A stretch of 52,781 bases of DNA from Planctomicrobium piriforme (GCA_945860955.1 CAMATH010000051.1:1-52781), one strand, 5' to 3'. Shown: positions 26,701 to 35,090, numbered from the stretch's first letter. Notes: generated from the letters alone by a model not told the origin. Program-made: numbers and translations.

Positions 26701-27213
26701 CAACTGGTCGTAACGACCGTTGGGGGAATTGAGACTGACGGTCAGCAGAATGTCCGGGGACCGTTTTTTGGTTGTCACTCCGGTCTGGCGAACGACGTCT
26801 GGCAGTGAGGGCAGAGCGAGGCTGACACGGTTCTGGACGAGAACCTGGGCGACATTCAGATCGACCCCCGGCTTGAACGTGACCGTCAGGGTGTACGAGC
26901 CGTCGTTGGTGCTTTGGGAAGCCATGTACAACATGTCTTCGACGCCGGTCACCTGCTGTTCAATCGGAGCGGCGACCGTCTGGGCGACGACCTGGGCACT
27001 CGCTCCCGGGTAATTGCAATCGACCTGAATCGTCGGTGGAGCGACGGTTGGATACGGCGCGACCGGCAGCGTGAGCGACTCCATCCCCGCGGGGAGCGGA
27101 ACCCCCAGCGCCAGCGCGATCACCCCCGCGAGCGGAACGACACCGGCGAGCGTGATGACGATCGACAGCACCGAGGCGAATACCGGGCGATCGATGAAGA
27201 AGCGGGAGAACAC
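23782..27213 (-). CDS. RND efflux pump, HAE1/AcrB type (first of two)
   Basis: A 1143-residue RND transporter starting at GTG. The proton-relay aspartates are D427 and D428 (GIVVDDAIVVVEAVEHH) and the lysine is in GLACKNAILIVEFA. Compared with its neighbour it has about 20 extra residues after the first membrane helix (around 28-48) and a long C-terminal cytoplasmic tail rich in arginine (about 1080-1143), but lacks the extra hydrophobic segment near residue 520. It lies 54 bp after the adaptor gene. Overall similarity between the two pumps suggests an old duplication; a heterotrimer as in MdtBC is an inference. Confidence 0.93.
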   Translation of the reverse strand: MFSRFFIDRPVFASVLSIVITLAGVVPLAGVIALALGVPLPAGMESLTLPVAPYPTVAPPTIQVDCNYPGASAQVVAQTVAAPIEQQVTGVEDMLYMASQSTNDGSYTLTVTFKPGVDLNVAQVLVQNRVSLALPSLPDVVRQTGVTTKKRSPDILLTVSLNSPNGRYDQLHLSNYALLRIRDELSRLPGIAEVLVFGQRDYSMRVWVDPDKLAVRKLAVTDVVAAIREQNMQISLGQVGQPPADEGNLVQIPLTTRGRLIEPEEFEQIIVRVGPRGQKVRIRDIGRVELGARSQDVANRFDAKPTVGLAIFQLPSANALETAEMIRRKMKEVSVDFPEGIAYEIGYDTTPFIRESITEVFHALRDAVILVALVVLVFLKGWRAAVIPLVAVPVAIMGTFAAMSLAGFSINNLTLFGLVLAIGIVVDDAIVVVEAVEHHIERGLTPRAAAIQAMDEVSGPVIAVGLVLSAVFVPCAFVSGIVGQFFRQFALTIAVSTVISTINSLTLSPALAALLLRPKSAKRDPLTWLLDLLLGWLFWLFDRAFLASTRAYTAVVGKLLRVPVLVLLVYVGLIWLTSWEYSRLPTGFIPTQDKGYLVASVQLPDSAAALRTRATVAKIEQIVMNTDGVKNVNSVAGNSFLLSAYGSNFGSMFIILKGFQERAEKGLTAEVIMTKLRQRITDEIPEAIVNIFPPPAVSGLGRAGGFKLMVEQRGDMQLDELQQQTDALIKLGNQQPEVTGLFTVYKANSPQMYADVDREKCLKHGVALGDVFATMQAYLGSRYVNDFNRFGRTWQVIVQADGVYRDDLDDVHKLKVRNAHGDMVPLGSVANFRMKSGPLVLTRYNMYPAAAIQGNVTAGYSTGQAIAMLEKLAADELPKSMAADWTEITYLERISRNTGMMVFWLSVGFVFLVLAALYESWTLPLAVILVVPMCVLCSLLGVDYASMDVNIFTQIGFVVLIGLACKNAILIVEFAKMRRDAGADRRTATLHACELRLRPIMMTSFAFILGVLPLVIARGAGAEMRRTLGTAVFSGMLGVTLFGVFLTPVFFYVIDQATEWRFFRRRGLRDFGAKALDALRLGFLWRPLVHRLRRAPDMVTGPRPVRSGDSLRITRVEQPLESTTASIGEHIPGQVLPATSSLE

Positions 27214-27267
27214 GGCGGGAGACTCGCGATGGCTACAGACAACTCGATGAATGCGGAACGAATCCCG

Positions 27268-28524
27268 TCACTCACCATCCTTCAGCAGCTTGGGATAAAC
27301 CTCGTCTTTCGCGCGGACTCGCTGCAGGTTCGTGACGATGACGCGGTCCTCGGCGGTGAGCCCGCTGCTGATCACACGTTTCCCCTTCTCCCGCCAACCG
27401 ACTTCGACGCGCCGGTACTCGACTTTGTTCTCGGCGTTCACCACGAAGACGTAGCGTTCCCCCTGATCGCTGGCGAGTGCCTCTTCAGGAATCAGCAGAA
27501 CTTCACGTGGCTCACCGATCGGAACGCGTAACCGCACGAACAGACCGGGGGAGAGCATGCGATCGGGGTTGGAAATCTCGGCGCGTCCCAGCAGGGTTCC
27601 GGTCGTGGGATCGACTTCGTTATCAAGGAAGTTGAACCGCGCGGTGAGCGAGGCCCCGACCTTGTCGGCCAGCGTTACTTCGATGGGAATTTCGGTGTCG
27701 CGGGCGGAGGCGATTTTCCCGTCGCGAACCAGCCGCTGCAATCGGAGGACCGTCCGTTCGTCGACATCGAAGTACGCGTGGATCGGATCGAGTGAGACGA
27801 CACGGGTCAGAGCGGTTTCGTCAGCCCGCACCAGGTTGCCAACGTCGACCAGGTGCCGACTGATTCGACCATTGATCCGGGAATGGATCTTGGTGTAACC
27901 GAGATTCAACTCGGCAAGATCCCGGCTCGCTTTGGCCGCCAGCACATTGGCCGACGCCTCGGCGAGGTCGAAGGCGACGGTGTCGTAGTCTTCCTGCGAG
28001 ATCGACTTCATCATCAGGAAGCGTTTGGCACGCGCTTCTTGGCTGGCGAGCTTGTCTTTTTTGGACTGGAACTGCGCGACATTGGCCGACGCGCGGTCAA
28101 ACTCGGCCTTGTAGGGGCGGTCGTCAATTTCGAAGAGGGGCTGCCCGACTTGGACGTCGTCACCATCTTTGAACAACACCTTTTCAAGATGGCCACTGAC
28201 GCGGGCTTTGATTTCGATCGCTTCGGCGGCGACGAGCCGGCCGGCGAATTCTTCGTGTTCAACCAGCGACGCCAGCTCGGGCTGCCGGCAGTCAACGTCA
28301 ACTGGCTTTTTGGCCTTGCTGGCGGCCGGGGCGGCGGCGGGTTGGCAACCGGCCAAAAGACCTCCGATCCCGACGCAGACGAGACAAGTCAGTGGGAATC
28401 GGAGGCGAGGGAGATTCCTCCGCGACTCGATCGATCCCCTGAGAGATCGGCGATGCGCGGGAACCTGGGTTGACCCCGGAGGGAATGCGATCAGTGGAAG
28501 TTGTTTGTTCACAATCAGTTGCAT
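27268..28524 (-). CDS. RND efflux periplasmic adaptor, lipoprotein type
   Basis: A 418-residue membrane-fusion protein linking RND pumps to an outer-membrane channel. A lipobox LLAGC ends at C60, so it is a lipid-anchored adaptor processed after Lgt. Then come the two lipoyl halves (IKARVSGHLEKVLFKDGDDV and YTKIHSRINGRISRHLVDVG), a hairpin between them (about 130-190) and beta-barrel regions with DPTTGTLLGRAEISNPD. The n-region before the signal is oddly long (about 43 residues), so the start may be wrong; the ATG used is only four bases from the operator palindrome. No outer-membrane factor gene follows. Confidence 0.9.
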   Translation of the reverse strand: MQLIVNKQLPLIAFPPGSTQVPAHRRSLRGSIESRRNLPRLRFPLTCLVCVGIGGLLAGCQPAAAPAASKAKKPVDVDCRQPELASLVEHEEFAGRLVAAEAIEIKARVSGHLEKVLFKDGDDVQVGQPLFEIDDRPYKAEFDRASANVAQFQSKKDKLASQEARAKRFLMMKSISQEDYDTVAFDLAEASANVLAAKASRDLAELNLGYTKIHSRINGRISRHLVDVGNLVRADETALTRVVSLDPIHAYFDVDERTVLRLQRLVRDGKIASARDTEIPIEVTLADKVGASLTARFNFLDNEVDPTTGTLLGRAEISNPDRMLSPGLFVRLRVPIGEPREVLLIPEEALASDQGERYVFVVNAENKVEYRRVEVGWREKGKRVISSGLTAEDRVIVTNLQRVRAKDEVYPKLLKDGE

Positions 28525-28528
28525 GGGG

Positions 28529-28546
28529 TGACTGACTGGTCAGTCA
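28529..28546. promoter_or_regulatory. TetR-type operator palindrome
   Basis: TGACTGAC-TG-GTCAGTCA: two perfect 8-base arms around two bases. This is the classic form of a TetR-family operator. It lies in the divergent interval between the efflux adaptor and the TetR gene, so the regulator probably represses both the pump operon and itself. A TTGACA (28548-28553) abuts it on the plus strand, but no well-spaced -10 was found. Confidence 0.8.
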
Positions 28547-28635
28547 GTTGACATCAGGATTTGAGTATAGATACGCTGGGGGAACGAACGCAACTCTCGA
28601 TTTCTTCCGCGCGATCGACTCACCCACAGTCTCGA

Positions 28636-29319
28636 ATGGCCAGTCCCGTTCCTCCCACCTTCGCCGCCGAATCGACACACCGCGCCCAGCGTCGGCAGGC
28701 GATTGTCGAAGCGGCGGCGCGGCTGTTCGCCACCGAGGGCTATAGCGGTTGCGAAATGGAACGGGTCGCCGCCGACCTGAAAATCGCCAAGGGAACGCTC
28801 TACCTTTACTTCGCCGGCAAGCAGGAATTGTTCTTCGCCTGTGTCGACTGGGGCATGCAGCAGATGCAGCACGCTCTGCGAATCGCCACCGAAAACTGCC
28901 CGGAACCTTTTCAACGCATCGCCCGCGCGATCCGCGCGTACCTGGCGTTTTTTGAAGAGCATCCGCAGTACGTCGAACTGCTGATTCAAGAACGTGCGAT
29001 CTTCAAAGACCGAGTCCGTCCGACCTATTTCGCATCACGCGACGCCAATCGCGGTCCCTGGCGCGAGTTCTACCAGCAACTGGTGACGGCCGGCCATTTG
29101 CGCGACGACATCCCCGTGGAACGGATGCTCGACACTCTGGGCAACCTCGTCTACGGAACCATGTTCACCAACCACTTCGTTGGCCGCACGGTTTCACTCG
29201 ATGAGCAGTTCAGCGGCATCATGGAAATTGTGTTTCGCGGCCTGTTCAGCGAAGACGAACGCAGGGGCAGGGAAGGGCAGTCGCTCGGTCTGGTGTCCGA
29301 GTCGCACCCACCTGTCTGA
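28636..29319 (+). CDS. TetR/AcrR family transcriptional regulator
   Basis: A 227-residue repressor. The N-terminal DNA-binding domain is clear: RRQAIVEAAARLFATEGYSG, then MERVAADLKIAKGTLYLYF and the KQELF segment. The C-terminal helical ligand domain (about 75-215) includes FEEHPQYVELLIQERAIFKD. It is transcribed away from the efflux operon, with an 18-bp palindrome between, so it very likely controls the pump in response to a substrate. The start is the first ATG with family similarity; no good ribosome-binding site is visible. Confidence 0.92.
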   Translation: MASPVPPTFAAESTHRAQRRQAIVEAAARLFATEGYSGCEMERVAADLKIAKGTLYLYFAGKQELFFACVDWGMQQMQHALRIATENCPEPFQRIARAIRAYLAFFEEHPQYVELLIQERAIFKDRVRPTYFASRDANRGPWREFYQQLVTAGHLRDDIPVERMLDTLGNLVYGTMFTNHFVGRTVSLDEQFSGIMEIVFRGLFSEDERRGREGQSLGLVSESHPPV

Positions 29320-29437
29320 GAGGCGTGAGAATCTTCGAGTCGACGGAGCATTCGCCTTTTCTACGCTAAAAACCGTCGGTACTATTTAGCTCGGCGATCG
29401 GCTTCGTTGCGAAGCATGTCGCCAACCCATTGATCGT

Positions 29438-29453
29438 GGAGGATGTGACCGTG
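29438..29453 (+). promoter_or_regulatory. Ribosome-binding site and GTG start of the Uma2-like gene
   Basis: GGAGG (29438-29442) lies eight bases before the GTG at 29451, which is in frame with an upstream TTG at 29430. The spacing favours the GTG as the true start. Confidence 0.6.
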
Positions 29454-30260
29454 ACCACTCCGAACAGCGCAGTTGGAGTCTACTATCCCGAATCGGATGG
29501 GCGACCCATGGCGGAAACGGATCTGCATCGGGACTGGATGTTCCGGATTATCGAACTGCTGCGGCAACGTTATCGAGGGAAGCAGGTCTACATTTCGGGA
29601 AATCTGTTCCTGTATTACCACGATGGAAATCCCCACCGCTGCGTTTCGCCCGATGCGATCGTGGTCAAGGGGATTGATCCCCGCTCCAGGCGGATCTACA
29701 AGGTCTGGGAGGAAGGAAAGGTTCCCGATGTTGTATTTGAAACCACTTCCGATAGCACGAAAAACAACGACAGCGAAACAAAGTTTCAGTTGTATGCTCA
29801 GCTCGGCATCCCCGAGTACTTCCTGTTCGACCCCACCAGCGACTACCTCGATCCGCCGCTACGTGGGTATCGGCTGTCGAAGGGGGGCTATCTGGAAATC
29901 CTCCCGGACGCCAACGGTCGACTCACTTGCGAACAACTCGACCTGTGGGTCGAACTGAACCCCGACAACGACTTGGTTTTTCGCGACCGCCCAACGGGAG
30001 CGGTACTTTTGACCAATGCGGAGGCTGCGTTCGAAACCGCAGTCCGGACGGCGGCTGAGCGAGACAATGTCGCCGCACAATTGGAAACAGCCGAAGTGCG
30101 ACGCCTGACAGCGGAAGAACAGCACCTTTTCGCCGAGGACCGACGCCAGTTGGCGGAAGAGCGGTACGCGATCGCCGAAGAGCGACGCCAGCTTGCCGAA
30201 GAACGTATTCGACATCTCGAAGCCGAGATCGCGCGATTGCGCTCGAATCCCGCGGATTGA
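29451..30260 (+). CDS. Uma2 family (DUF820) nuclease-like protein with coiled-coil tail
   Basis: A 269-residue protein. The core (about 15-165) has the PD-(D/E)xK-like Uma2 fold: SPDAIVVKG, then VPDVVFETTSDSTKNND and KFQLYAQLGIPEYFLFDP. The C-terminal 80 residues form a charged coiled coil with repeated QLAEER-type heptads. Uma2 proteins are numerous in cyanobacteria and planctomycetes; a nuclease role is assumed from the fold and not shown. The start is GTG at 29451. It converges with the phosphofructokinase gene 32 bp away. Confidence 0.85.
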   Translation: MTTPNSAVGVYYPESDGRPMAETDLHRDWMFRIIELLRQRYRGKQVYISGNLFLYYHDGNPHRCVSPDAIVVKGIDPRSRRIYKVWEEGKVPDVVFETTSDSTKNNDSETKFQLYAQLGIPEYFLFDPTSDYLDPPLRGYRLSKGGYLEILPDANGRLTCEQLDLWVELNPDNDLVFRDRPTGAVLLTNAEAAFETAVRTAAERDNVAAQLETAEVRRLTAEEQHLFAEDRRQLAEERYAIAEERRQLAEERIRHLEAEIARLRSNPAD

Positions 30261-30292
30261 AGTCGCGAGACTGCGACACGCTACCGCCGCGC

Positions 30293-31375
30293 TCAATCCC
30301 CCAGGCAAACCCCTAGCGCGCGGGCGGTATCAACCAGTCCGCCTTTGGTCGGGACGGTTTTCAGGTGTTCGACCGCGTCCAGCAAGGTCACCGAACCGAC
30401 GTGGGTTCCCAGAAACGCCACCATTCTGCCGAACTCGCCCCGCGCGACCAGTTCCACCGCCTCGGCACCGAAACTGGTACACAGGACGCGATCAAACGTC
30501 GTGGGACTCCCTCCGCGCTGCAAATGCCCGAGAACGCAGCACCGCGCCTCTTTGCCCGTCCGAATTTCGATCTCGTGCGTTACGAACGCGCCGACGCCAC
30601 CGAGCCGCGTTTCCCCTTGCGACACTTCCGAGGAACTGGTCACAAACTCCCCCCCGGTCTGCCTGGCCCCTTCCGCCACCACCACAATCGTGAACCGTTT
30701 GCCCATTGCTTCACGGTCGGCGATCGCCTTCTCAATGCTCTCGAAGCAGAACGGGATTTCCGGGATCAAAATCACGTCGGCACCTCCCGCGACCCCGGCG
30801 TACATCGCGATCCAACCGGCGTAGCGCCCCATCACCTCCAAAACCATCACGCGGTTGTGGCTCTCTGCCGTGGTCTGCAATCGGTCGATTGCATCGGTCG
30901 CGCAGCAGACCGCGGATTCGAAGCCGAACGTGAAAATTGTTCCCGCCAGATCGTTATCAATGGTTTTCGGCACCCCGACGATCGGAATCCCGTATTCAAA
31001 AAGTTGCTGCGCGATACTCAGTGAACCATCGCCGCCAATCGAGACCAGCGCCGTCAGACCGAGTTTATCGAAGCCGGCTTTCGTATCCCCCAGCAGTTGG
31101 GATGGAAGCCGACGGCTGGTTCCATGCCCCACCTTGGCAGAGAACGCCCCCCGGTTCGCCGTTCCCAGAATCGTTCCACCACGGGCCAACAGCCCGTCGA
31201 GATCGCGGTATTCCAAAGGAAGGCACTGCTGCGGTTCGAGCAATCCCTGGTAGCCCCCCACAATGCCCAGCGACTCCCACCCCCGTCGCGATGCGGACTT
31301 GGCGACGGCGCGAATGACAGCGTTGAGGCCGGGGCAATCGCCGCCGCCGGTCACGATTCCGATGCGTTGGGACAT
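30293..31375 (-). CDS. pfkA: 6-phosphofructokinase
   Basis: A 360-residue phosphofructokinase of glycolysis. Motifs: TGGGDCPGLNAVIRA (9-23), GGDGS (114-118), PKTIDND (136-142) and MGRYAGWIA (182-190). Glycine at the GGDG position with lysine in PKTIDND is the combination found in ATP-dependent members of the group containing actinobacterial enzymes; pyrophosphate enzymes usually have GGDD. ATP use is therefore more likely, though this rule is not absolute. It lies 232 bp after pckA on the same strand. No Shine-Dalgarno precedes the ATG. Confidence 0.92.
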   Translation of the reverse strand: MSQRIGIVTGGGDCPGLNAVIRAVAKSASRRGWESLGIVGGYQGLLEPQQCLPLEYRDLDGLLARGGTILGTANRGAFSAKVGHGTSRRLPSQLLGDTKAGFDKLGLTALVSIGGDGSLSIAQQLFEYGIPIVGVPKTIDNDLAGTIFTFGFESAVCCATDAIDRLQTTAESHNRVMVLEVMGRYAGWIAMYAGVAGGADVILIPEIPFCFESIEKAIADREAMGKRFTIVVVAEGARQTGGEFVTSSSEVSQGETRLGGVGAFVTHEIEIRTGKEARCCVLGHLQRGGSPTTFDRVLCTSFGAEAVELVARGEFGRMVAFLGTHVGSVTLLDAVEHLKTVPTKGGLVDTARALGVCLGD

Positions 31376-31506
31376 GAGGGGAAGGATGAAGGAGGAATGC
31401 GGAAGGATGAAATTTGGCGCGGGAGGTTTTTCGCCGTAGGGAATCGGTCAACGCGCTATGAGAATTGGGGCCGTAATGGGACTTTCGCGACGATTGTGTT
31501 GGCGAA

Positions 31507-31527
31507 ACCGGCAGATCCCCTGCCGGT
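31507..31527. repeat. Perfect 8-bp hairpin between pckA and pfkA
   Basis: ACCGGCAG (31507-31514) pairs with CTGCCGGT (31520-31527) around ATCCC. It sits 80 bp beyond the pckA stop. The minus-strand continuation is only TTTCGCC, so termination is possible but weakly supported. Confidence 0.45.
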
Positions 31528-31607
31528 GTGGGTGGCAGGGAATCCTGGTTGCAGTTCAGGCCGTGTATTGATGGCAGCCGATTAAGGAGCGGCAGTCACG
31601 CGAGACG

Positions 31608-33194
31608 TCATGCGATCGGGCCGGCTCCGCGGATTTCATCGGAGGCACCGGCGGAGTACTTGTCGAAGTTGGCGATGAAGAGACCAGCCAGCTTTCGTGC
31701 TGCCTGGTCGTATTCTTTGGGATCGCTCCAACTGTTCCGCGGCCACAGGACTTCCTGCGGCACGGCGGGGCATTCCGTGATCACGTCAAAGCCAAACACA
31801 GGGTCGCGTTGCCGTGTGGCGGTCGCCAGTTCACCCGAGTGAATCGCGTCCAGAATCGAACGCGTATGGCGCAATTTGAGCCGATGGCCCTCTCCGTAGG
31901 CACCCCCGGTCCATCCGGTGTTCACCAGCCAGACCCGCGCGTTGTGCTGCCGGATTCGATCCGCCAGCAGCTCGGCATACTTGCTGGGATGCCAGACCAG
32001 AAAGGGTCCGCCAAAACAGGGGGAGAATGTGGCCGACGGTTCTTTCACCCCTTCCTCGGTCCCCGCGACCTTCGCGGTGTAGCCACTGATAAAGTGGTAC
32101 ATCGCCTGGGCCGGCGTCAGAGAGGCGACAGGGGGCAGAATTCCAAACGCGTCGCACGTCAGGAACACGACGTCCGTCGGGTGCCCGGCGACACAAGGAA
32201 CCCGGGCATTCGGGATCGACTCGATCGGATATGCCCCGCGGGTGTTTTCCGTAATGCTGGCATCCGTGAAGTCGACCCGGTGGTCTTCCTGCACCACGAC
32301 GTTTTCCAGAATCGCGCCAAACCGCAACGCGCGGTAGATGTCGGGTTCGGATTCCGCCGTCAGATTGATCGCCTTCGCGTAACAACCCCCTTCGATGTTG
32401 AAGATGCCATCGTCGCTCCAGCAATGTTCGTCATCGCCGATGAGAAACCGCTTGGGGTCGGCGGACAACGTGGTCTTCCCGGTGCCCGACAGGCCGAACA
32501 GCAGCGAGGAATGCCCGGTTTCCCGCGAGCAGGTCGCCGCGCAGTGCATCGACAGCACACCTCCCTTGGGGCCGAGGTAGTTCATCACGGTGAACACCCC
32601 TTTCTTCATTTCCCCCGCGTATTCGGTTCCCAGGATCACCAGCTCGCCATCTTCGAACGACAGGTCGATGCTGGTCTTTGACCCCATGCCGGCGGTCAAC
32701 TGGTTGGCGGGGAACGAGCCCGCGTTGTAGATGACAAAATCCGGCTTGCCGAACGTCGCGAGTTCCTCCCGCGTGGGGCGGATCAGCATCGTGTGCATGA
32801 ACAGCGCGTGGTACGGCCGCGAGCAGATGACGCGCACTTTGATGCGGTACTTCGGATCCCAGCCGGCGAAACCGTCAAAACAGTACAGCCGCTCGCGCGT
32901 GTTGAGGTAATCGCGGGCCCGTTCCCGGTTGATGGCGAACGTGCGCGGTTCGAGGGGGATGTTGACGGTTCCCCACCAGACATCGTGTTCCGAACCGGGA
33001 TGCTTGACCACCCGTTTGTCACGGGGCGAGCGGCCGGTTTTTGATCCCGAGTACGCCACCAGCGCCCCATTGTCCGCGATGACCGCGCGATTGTCGTAGC
33101 GAATCGCGTGTTCGTAGAGGGCGCTCGGGTGCAGGTTGCGATGGACCTCGGACACCGTCAGTTGGTAATCCTCGAGGTGAAATCCAGACGACAT
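31608..33194 (-). CDS. pckA: Phosphoenolpyruvate carboxykinase (ATP)
   Basis: A 528-residue enzyme converting oxaloacetate and ATP to PEP, CO2 and ADP, the first step of gluconeogenesis. Signatures: RSPRDKRVV (substrate site), the kinase-1 loop GLSGTGKTT (234-242), the metal motif LIGDDEHCWSDDG (252-263) and NTGWTGGAYGEG near the C-terminus. Length is normal. The start at 33194 is chosen by family length; the frame extends upstream without similarity. It lies 82 bp after lactate dehydrogenase on the same strand. Confidence 0.96.
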   Translation of the reverse strand: MSSGFHLEDYQLTVSEVHRNLHPSALYEHAIRYDNRAVIADNGALVAYSGSKTGRSPRDKRVVKHPGSEHDVWWGTVNIPLEPRTFAINRERARDYLNTRERLYCFDGFAGWDPKYRIKVRVICSRPYHALFMHTMLIRPTREELATFGKPDFVIYNAGSFPANQLTAGMGSKTSIDLSFEDGELVILGTEYAGEMKKGVFTVMNYLGPKGGVLSMHCAATCSRETGHSSLLFGLSGTGKTTLSADPKRFLIGDDEHCWSDDGIFNIEGGCYAKAINLTAESEPDIYRALRFGAILENVVVQEDHRVDFTDASITENTRGAYPIESIPNARVPCVAGHPTDVVFLTCDAFGILPPVASLTPAQAMYHFISGYTAKVAGTEEGVKEPSATFSPCFGGPFLVWHPSKYAELLADRIRQHNARVWLVNTGWTGGAYGEGHRLKLRHTRSILDAIHSGELATATRQRDPVFGFDVITECPAVPQEVLWPRNSWSDPKEYDQAARKLAGLFIANFDKYSAGASDEIRGAGPIA

Positions 33195-33276
33195 ATCAGT
33201 GAGTCTCTCAGTCAGATGACGAATTTCGAGCGCTGCGCTCTTCGTTCCTCGCGAACCCGCCCGATCCATGCAAGGT

Positions 33277-34221
33277 TCACGCGAGTTTCAGCGAGAGAAT
33301 CGCCTCACGCAGAATCGCGACGCTCCGATCCAAAGCGGTCGATTCCCCCACACTCAACGGCTGGGGAATCGACGCCAGGATTCCTTCCCGCCCCAGCAGT
33401 CGCGGAATGGAATACGTCACTCCGCCAAACCGGTCGTTCCCATTATCGCGGCAACAGACAGTCAGCACCGCCCGCTGATCGTGCAGCAGAACGTCGACAA
33501 TCCGCGCAACGGCGCTTCCGATGCCGTAGTAGGTCGCTCCCTTGCCGGCGATGATGTGATACGCGGCGCGGCGGACGTGTTCATCAATTTCGACCCGATC
33601 GGCGTCAGTCAGCGGAGTTCCATGAACGTTGGCGAATTCGTCGAGTGACATGCCGGCGATGGAGCATTGCGACCAGGCCAGCACTTCTGAGTCACCATGT
33701 TCACCCAAAACGTATCCGTGAACATGCTGCGAATCGACGTCGAAATGCCGTCCCAACAGCGAGCGAAACCGGGCCGTGTCGAGCATGGTCCCCGATCCGA
33801 TCACGCGGCTGGACGGAACGCCCGCGAGTCCCGCGAAGTGAGCCGCCAGGTGTGTCATGATGTCAACCGGGTTCGACACCACCACCAGCACCGCCTGCGG
33901 CGCGCTCGCCACGATTTGAGGAATCACCTTCGCGAAGACCGCCGCGTTCCGTTGCAGCAGTTCCAGCCGCGTCTCGCCCGGTCGCTGCGCGACCCCGGCG
34001 GCAATCACCACGACCGAACAACCCGCCAGGTCAGCGTAGTCCCCGGCGCGCACCGACAGGGGGTGCGAGAACGGGACCGCGTGTTGAATGTCGTTCGCTT
34101 CCGCCTTGGCGCGGTCGCGGTTCTGGTCCACCAGCACCACCTCGCGCCCCACTCCGTTCATCACCAGCGCGAAGGCCGATGTCGAGCCAACCATGCCGCA
34201 GCCGACAATTCCGGTTTTCAT
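33277..34221 (-). CDS. ldh: L-lactate dehydrogenase
   Basis: A 314-residue NAD-dependent 2-hydroxyacid dehydrogenase. The Rossmann loop is [11 protein letters not shown]32 suits NAD binding, and the catalytic histidine is in GEHGDSEV (H175). The specificity residue before the active-site arginine is glutamine (Q79 in [11 protein letters not shown]), which marks lactate rather than malate dehydrogenases. The start at 34221 is the first methionine of the Rossmann fold. Two bases separate it from the stop of the DUF3467 gene, so they share a transcript. With pckA and pfkA nearby, the group concerns pyruvate and PEP metabolism. Confidence 0.9.
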   Translation of the reverse strand: MKTGIVGCGMVGSTSAFALVMNGVGREVVLVDQNRDRAKAEANDIQHAVPFSHPLSVRAGDYADLAGCSVVVIAAGVAQRPGETRLELLQRNAAVFAKVIPQIVASAPQAVLVVVSNPVDIMTHLAAHFAGLAGVPSSRVIGSGTMLDTARFRSLLGRHFDVDSQHVHGYVLGEHGDSEVLAWSQCSIAGMSLDEFANVHGTPLTDADRVEIDEHVRRAAYHIIAGKGATYYGIGSAVARIVDVLLHDQRAVLTVCCRDNGNDRFGGVTYSIPRLLGREGILASIPQPLSVGESTALDRSVAILREAILSLKLA

Positions 34222-34223
34222 GG

Positions 34224-35090
34224 TTACCGCCCCCGCTGGCGAAACTGTCCCCACGATCGCGTCAGCGATTCGAACAGTTCAACAACGTGCGGGCAGGCCA
34301 TGTACACCCGGACGGCGACCGCCGACCGGGGGTAAAAGCTGGTGATGAAGTCAAAGCAAAACTCGGCACCGCTGTGGCTGATCACTACGGTATTGGCGTA
34401 ATTCCCCGAGAGCATGTCGTCAGGCAGTTTGAGTTGCTCGTAAACCTCTGAAATTGGCGGCGGAGCGGGAACCGGAGGCGGGTTGTGCGGCGGTTCCGAT
34501 CCCATAAACCCGGGGGCACCATGCGGCGTCGGATGCTCCAAAGGAAACGGTGTCTCGGCGGATTCGTTGTCCTCGCTCCGCTCGCGAGGCGGTTCGCCAT
34601 GGCCACCGGATCCTCCCTGACCCCCCGAAACACTTGGCGGTTCCGACGTACCACTGCCGTTCGATTCCACGTCGGACGACTCTGTGTGACCCGTCGCGAA
34701 TTGCGGCGGAAACTCTTGCGATCCCTGGAAGTAGGCCCCCTGGGAGTGTGCCGGGGGAGCGCCGGGACCGGTCTGCGGCGGGTGAGGAACCGGCATCCGG
34801 GGAAGCGGCCCGAACGTTTGCGTGTACTTGTTGAAATTGTCTTGCATCGCCGCCAGAAACAGCGGCACAACGGTGGGGGGGAGTACCACCCGCGCCGCGA
34901 CTCGCCGCGGATGCGCCAGACTTTGCAGAAAATCGATCACAAAATCGTGCGGACCGTGCATCACGATGGTGCCGGTGCTGAAGACCCCCATTCCGACCCG
35001 CTCCGGCACACGGGCCGTCGCCGGGGAATGCTGAACTTCCTGGTGATATGTCGGGCCGCCGCCGGGCGGGTTATGACCTTCGTCGCTCAT
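34224..35090 (-). CDS. Protein with two DUF3467 domains and a disordered linker
   Basis: A 288-residue protein. Two copies of the DUF3467 fold flank a long linker: about 33-90 ([19 protein letters not shown] ... AMQDNFNKY) and about 222-285 ([21 protein letters not shown] ... HVVELFESL). The linker (about 95-215) is rich in proline, glycine, serine and histidine. Ordinary DUF3467 proteins are about 100 residues with one domain and of unknown function. The start at 35090 is chosen because the earlier frame is unmatched. It is followed at two bases by lactate dehydrogenase. Confidence 0.78.
   Translation of the reverse strand: MSDEGHNPPGGGPTYHQEVQHSPATARVPERVGMGVFSTGTIVMHGPHDFVIDFLQSLAHPRRVAARVVLPPTVVPLFLAAMQDNFNKYTQTFGPLPRMPVPHPPQTGPGAPPAHSQGAYFQGSQEFPPQFATGHTESSDVESNGSGTSEPPSVSGGQGGSGGHGEPPRERSEDNESAETPFPLEHPTPHGAPGFMGSEPPHNPPPVPAPPPISEVYEQLKLPDDMLSGNYANTVVISHSGAEFCFDFITSFYPRSAVAVRVYMACPHVVELFESLTRSWGQFRQRGR

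Noticed and set aside
25897-26808. 303-codon plus-strand frame opposite the first RND pump
   Set aside because: Antisense shadow with the same skewed composition.
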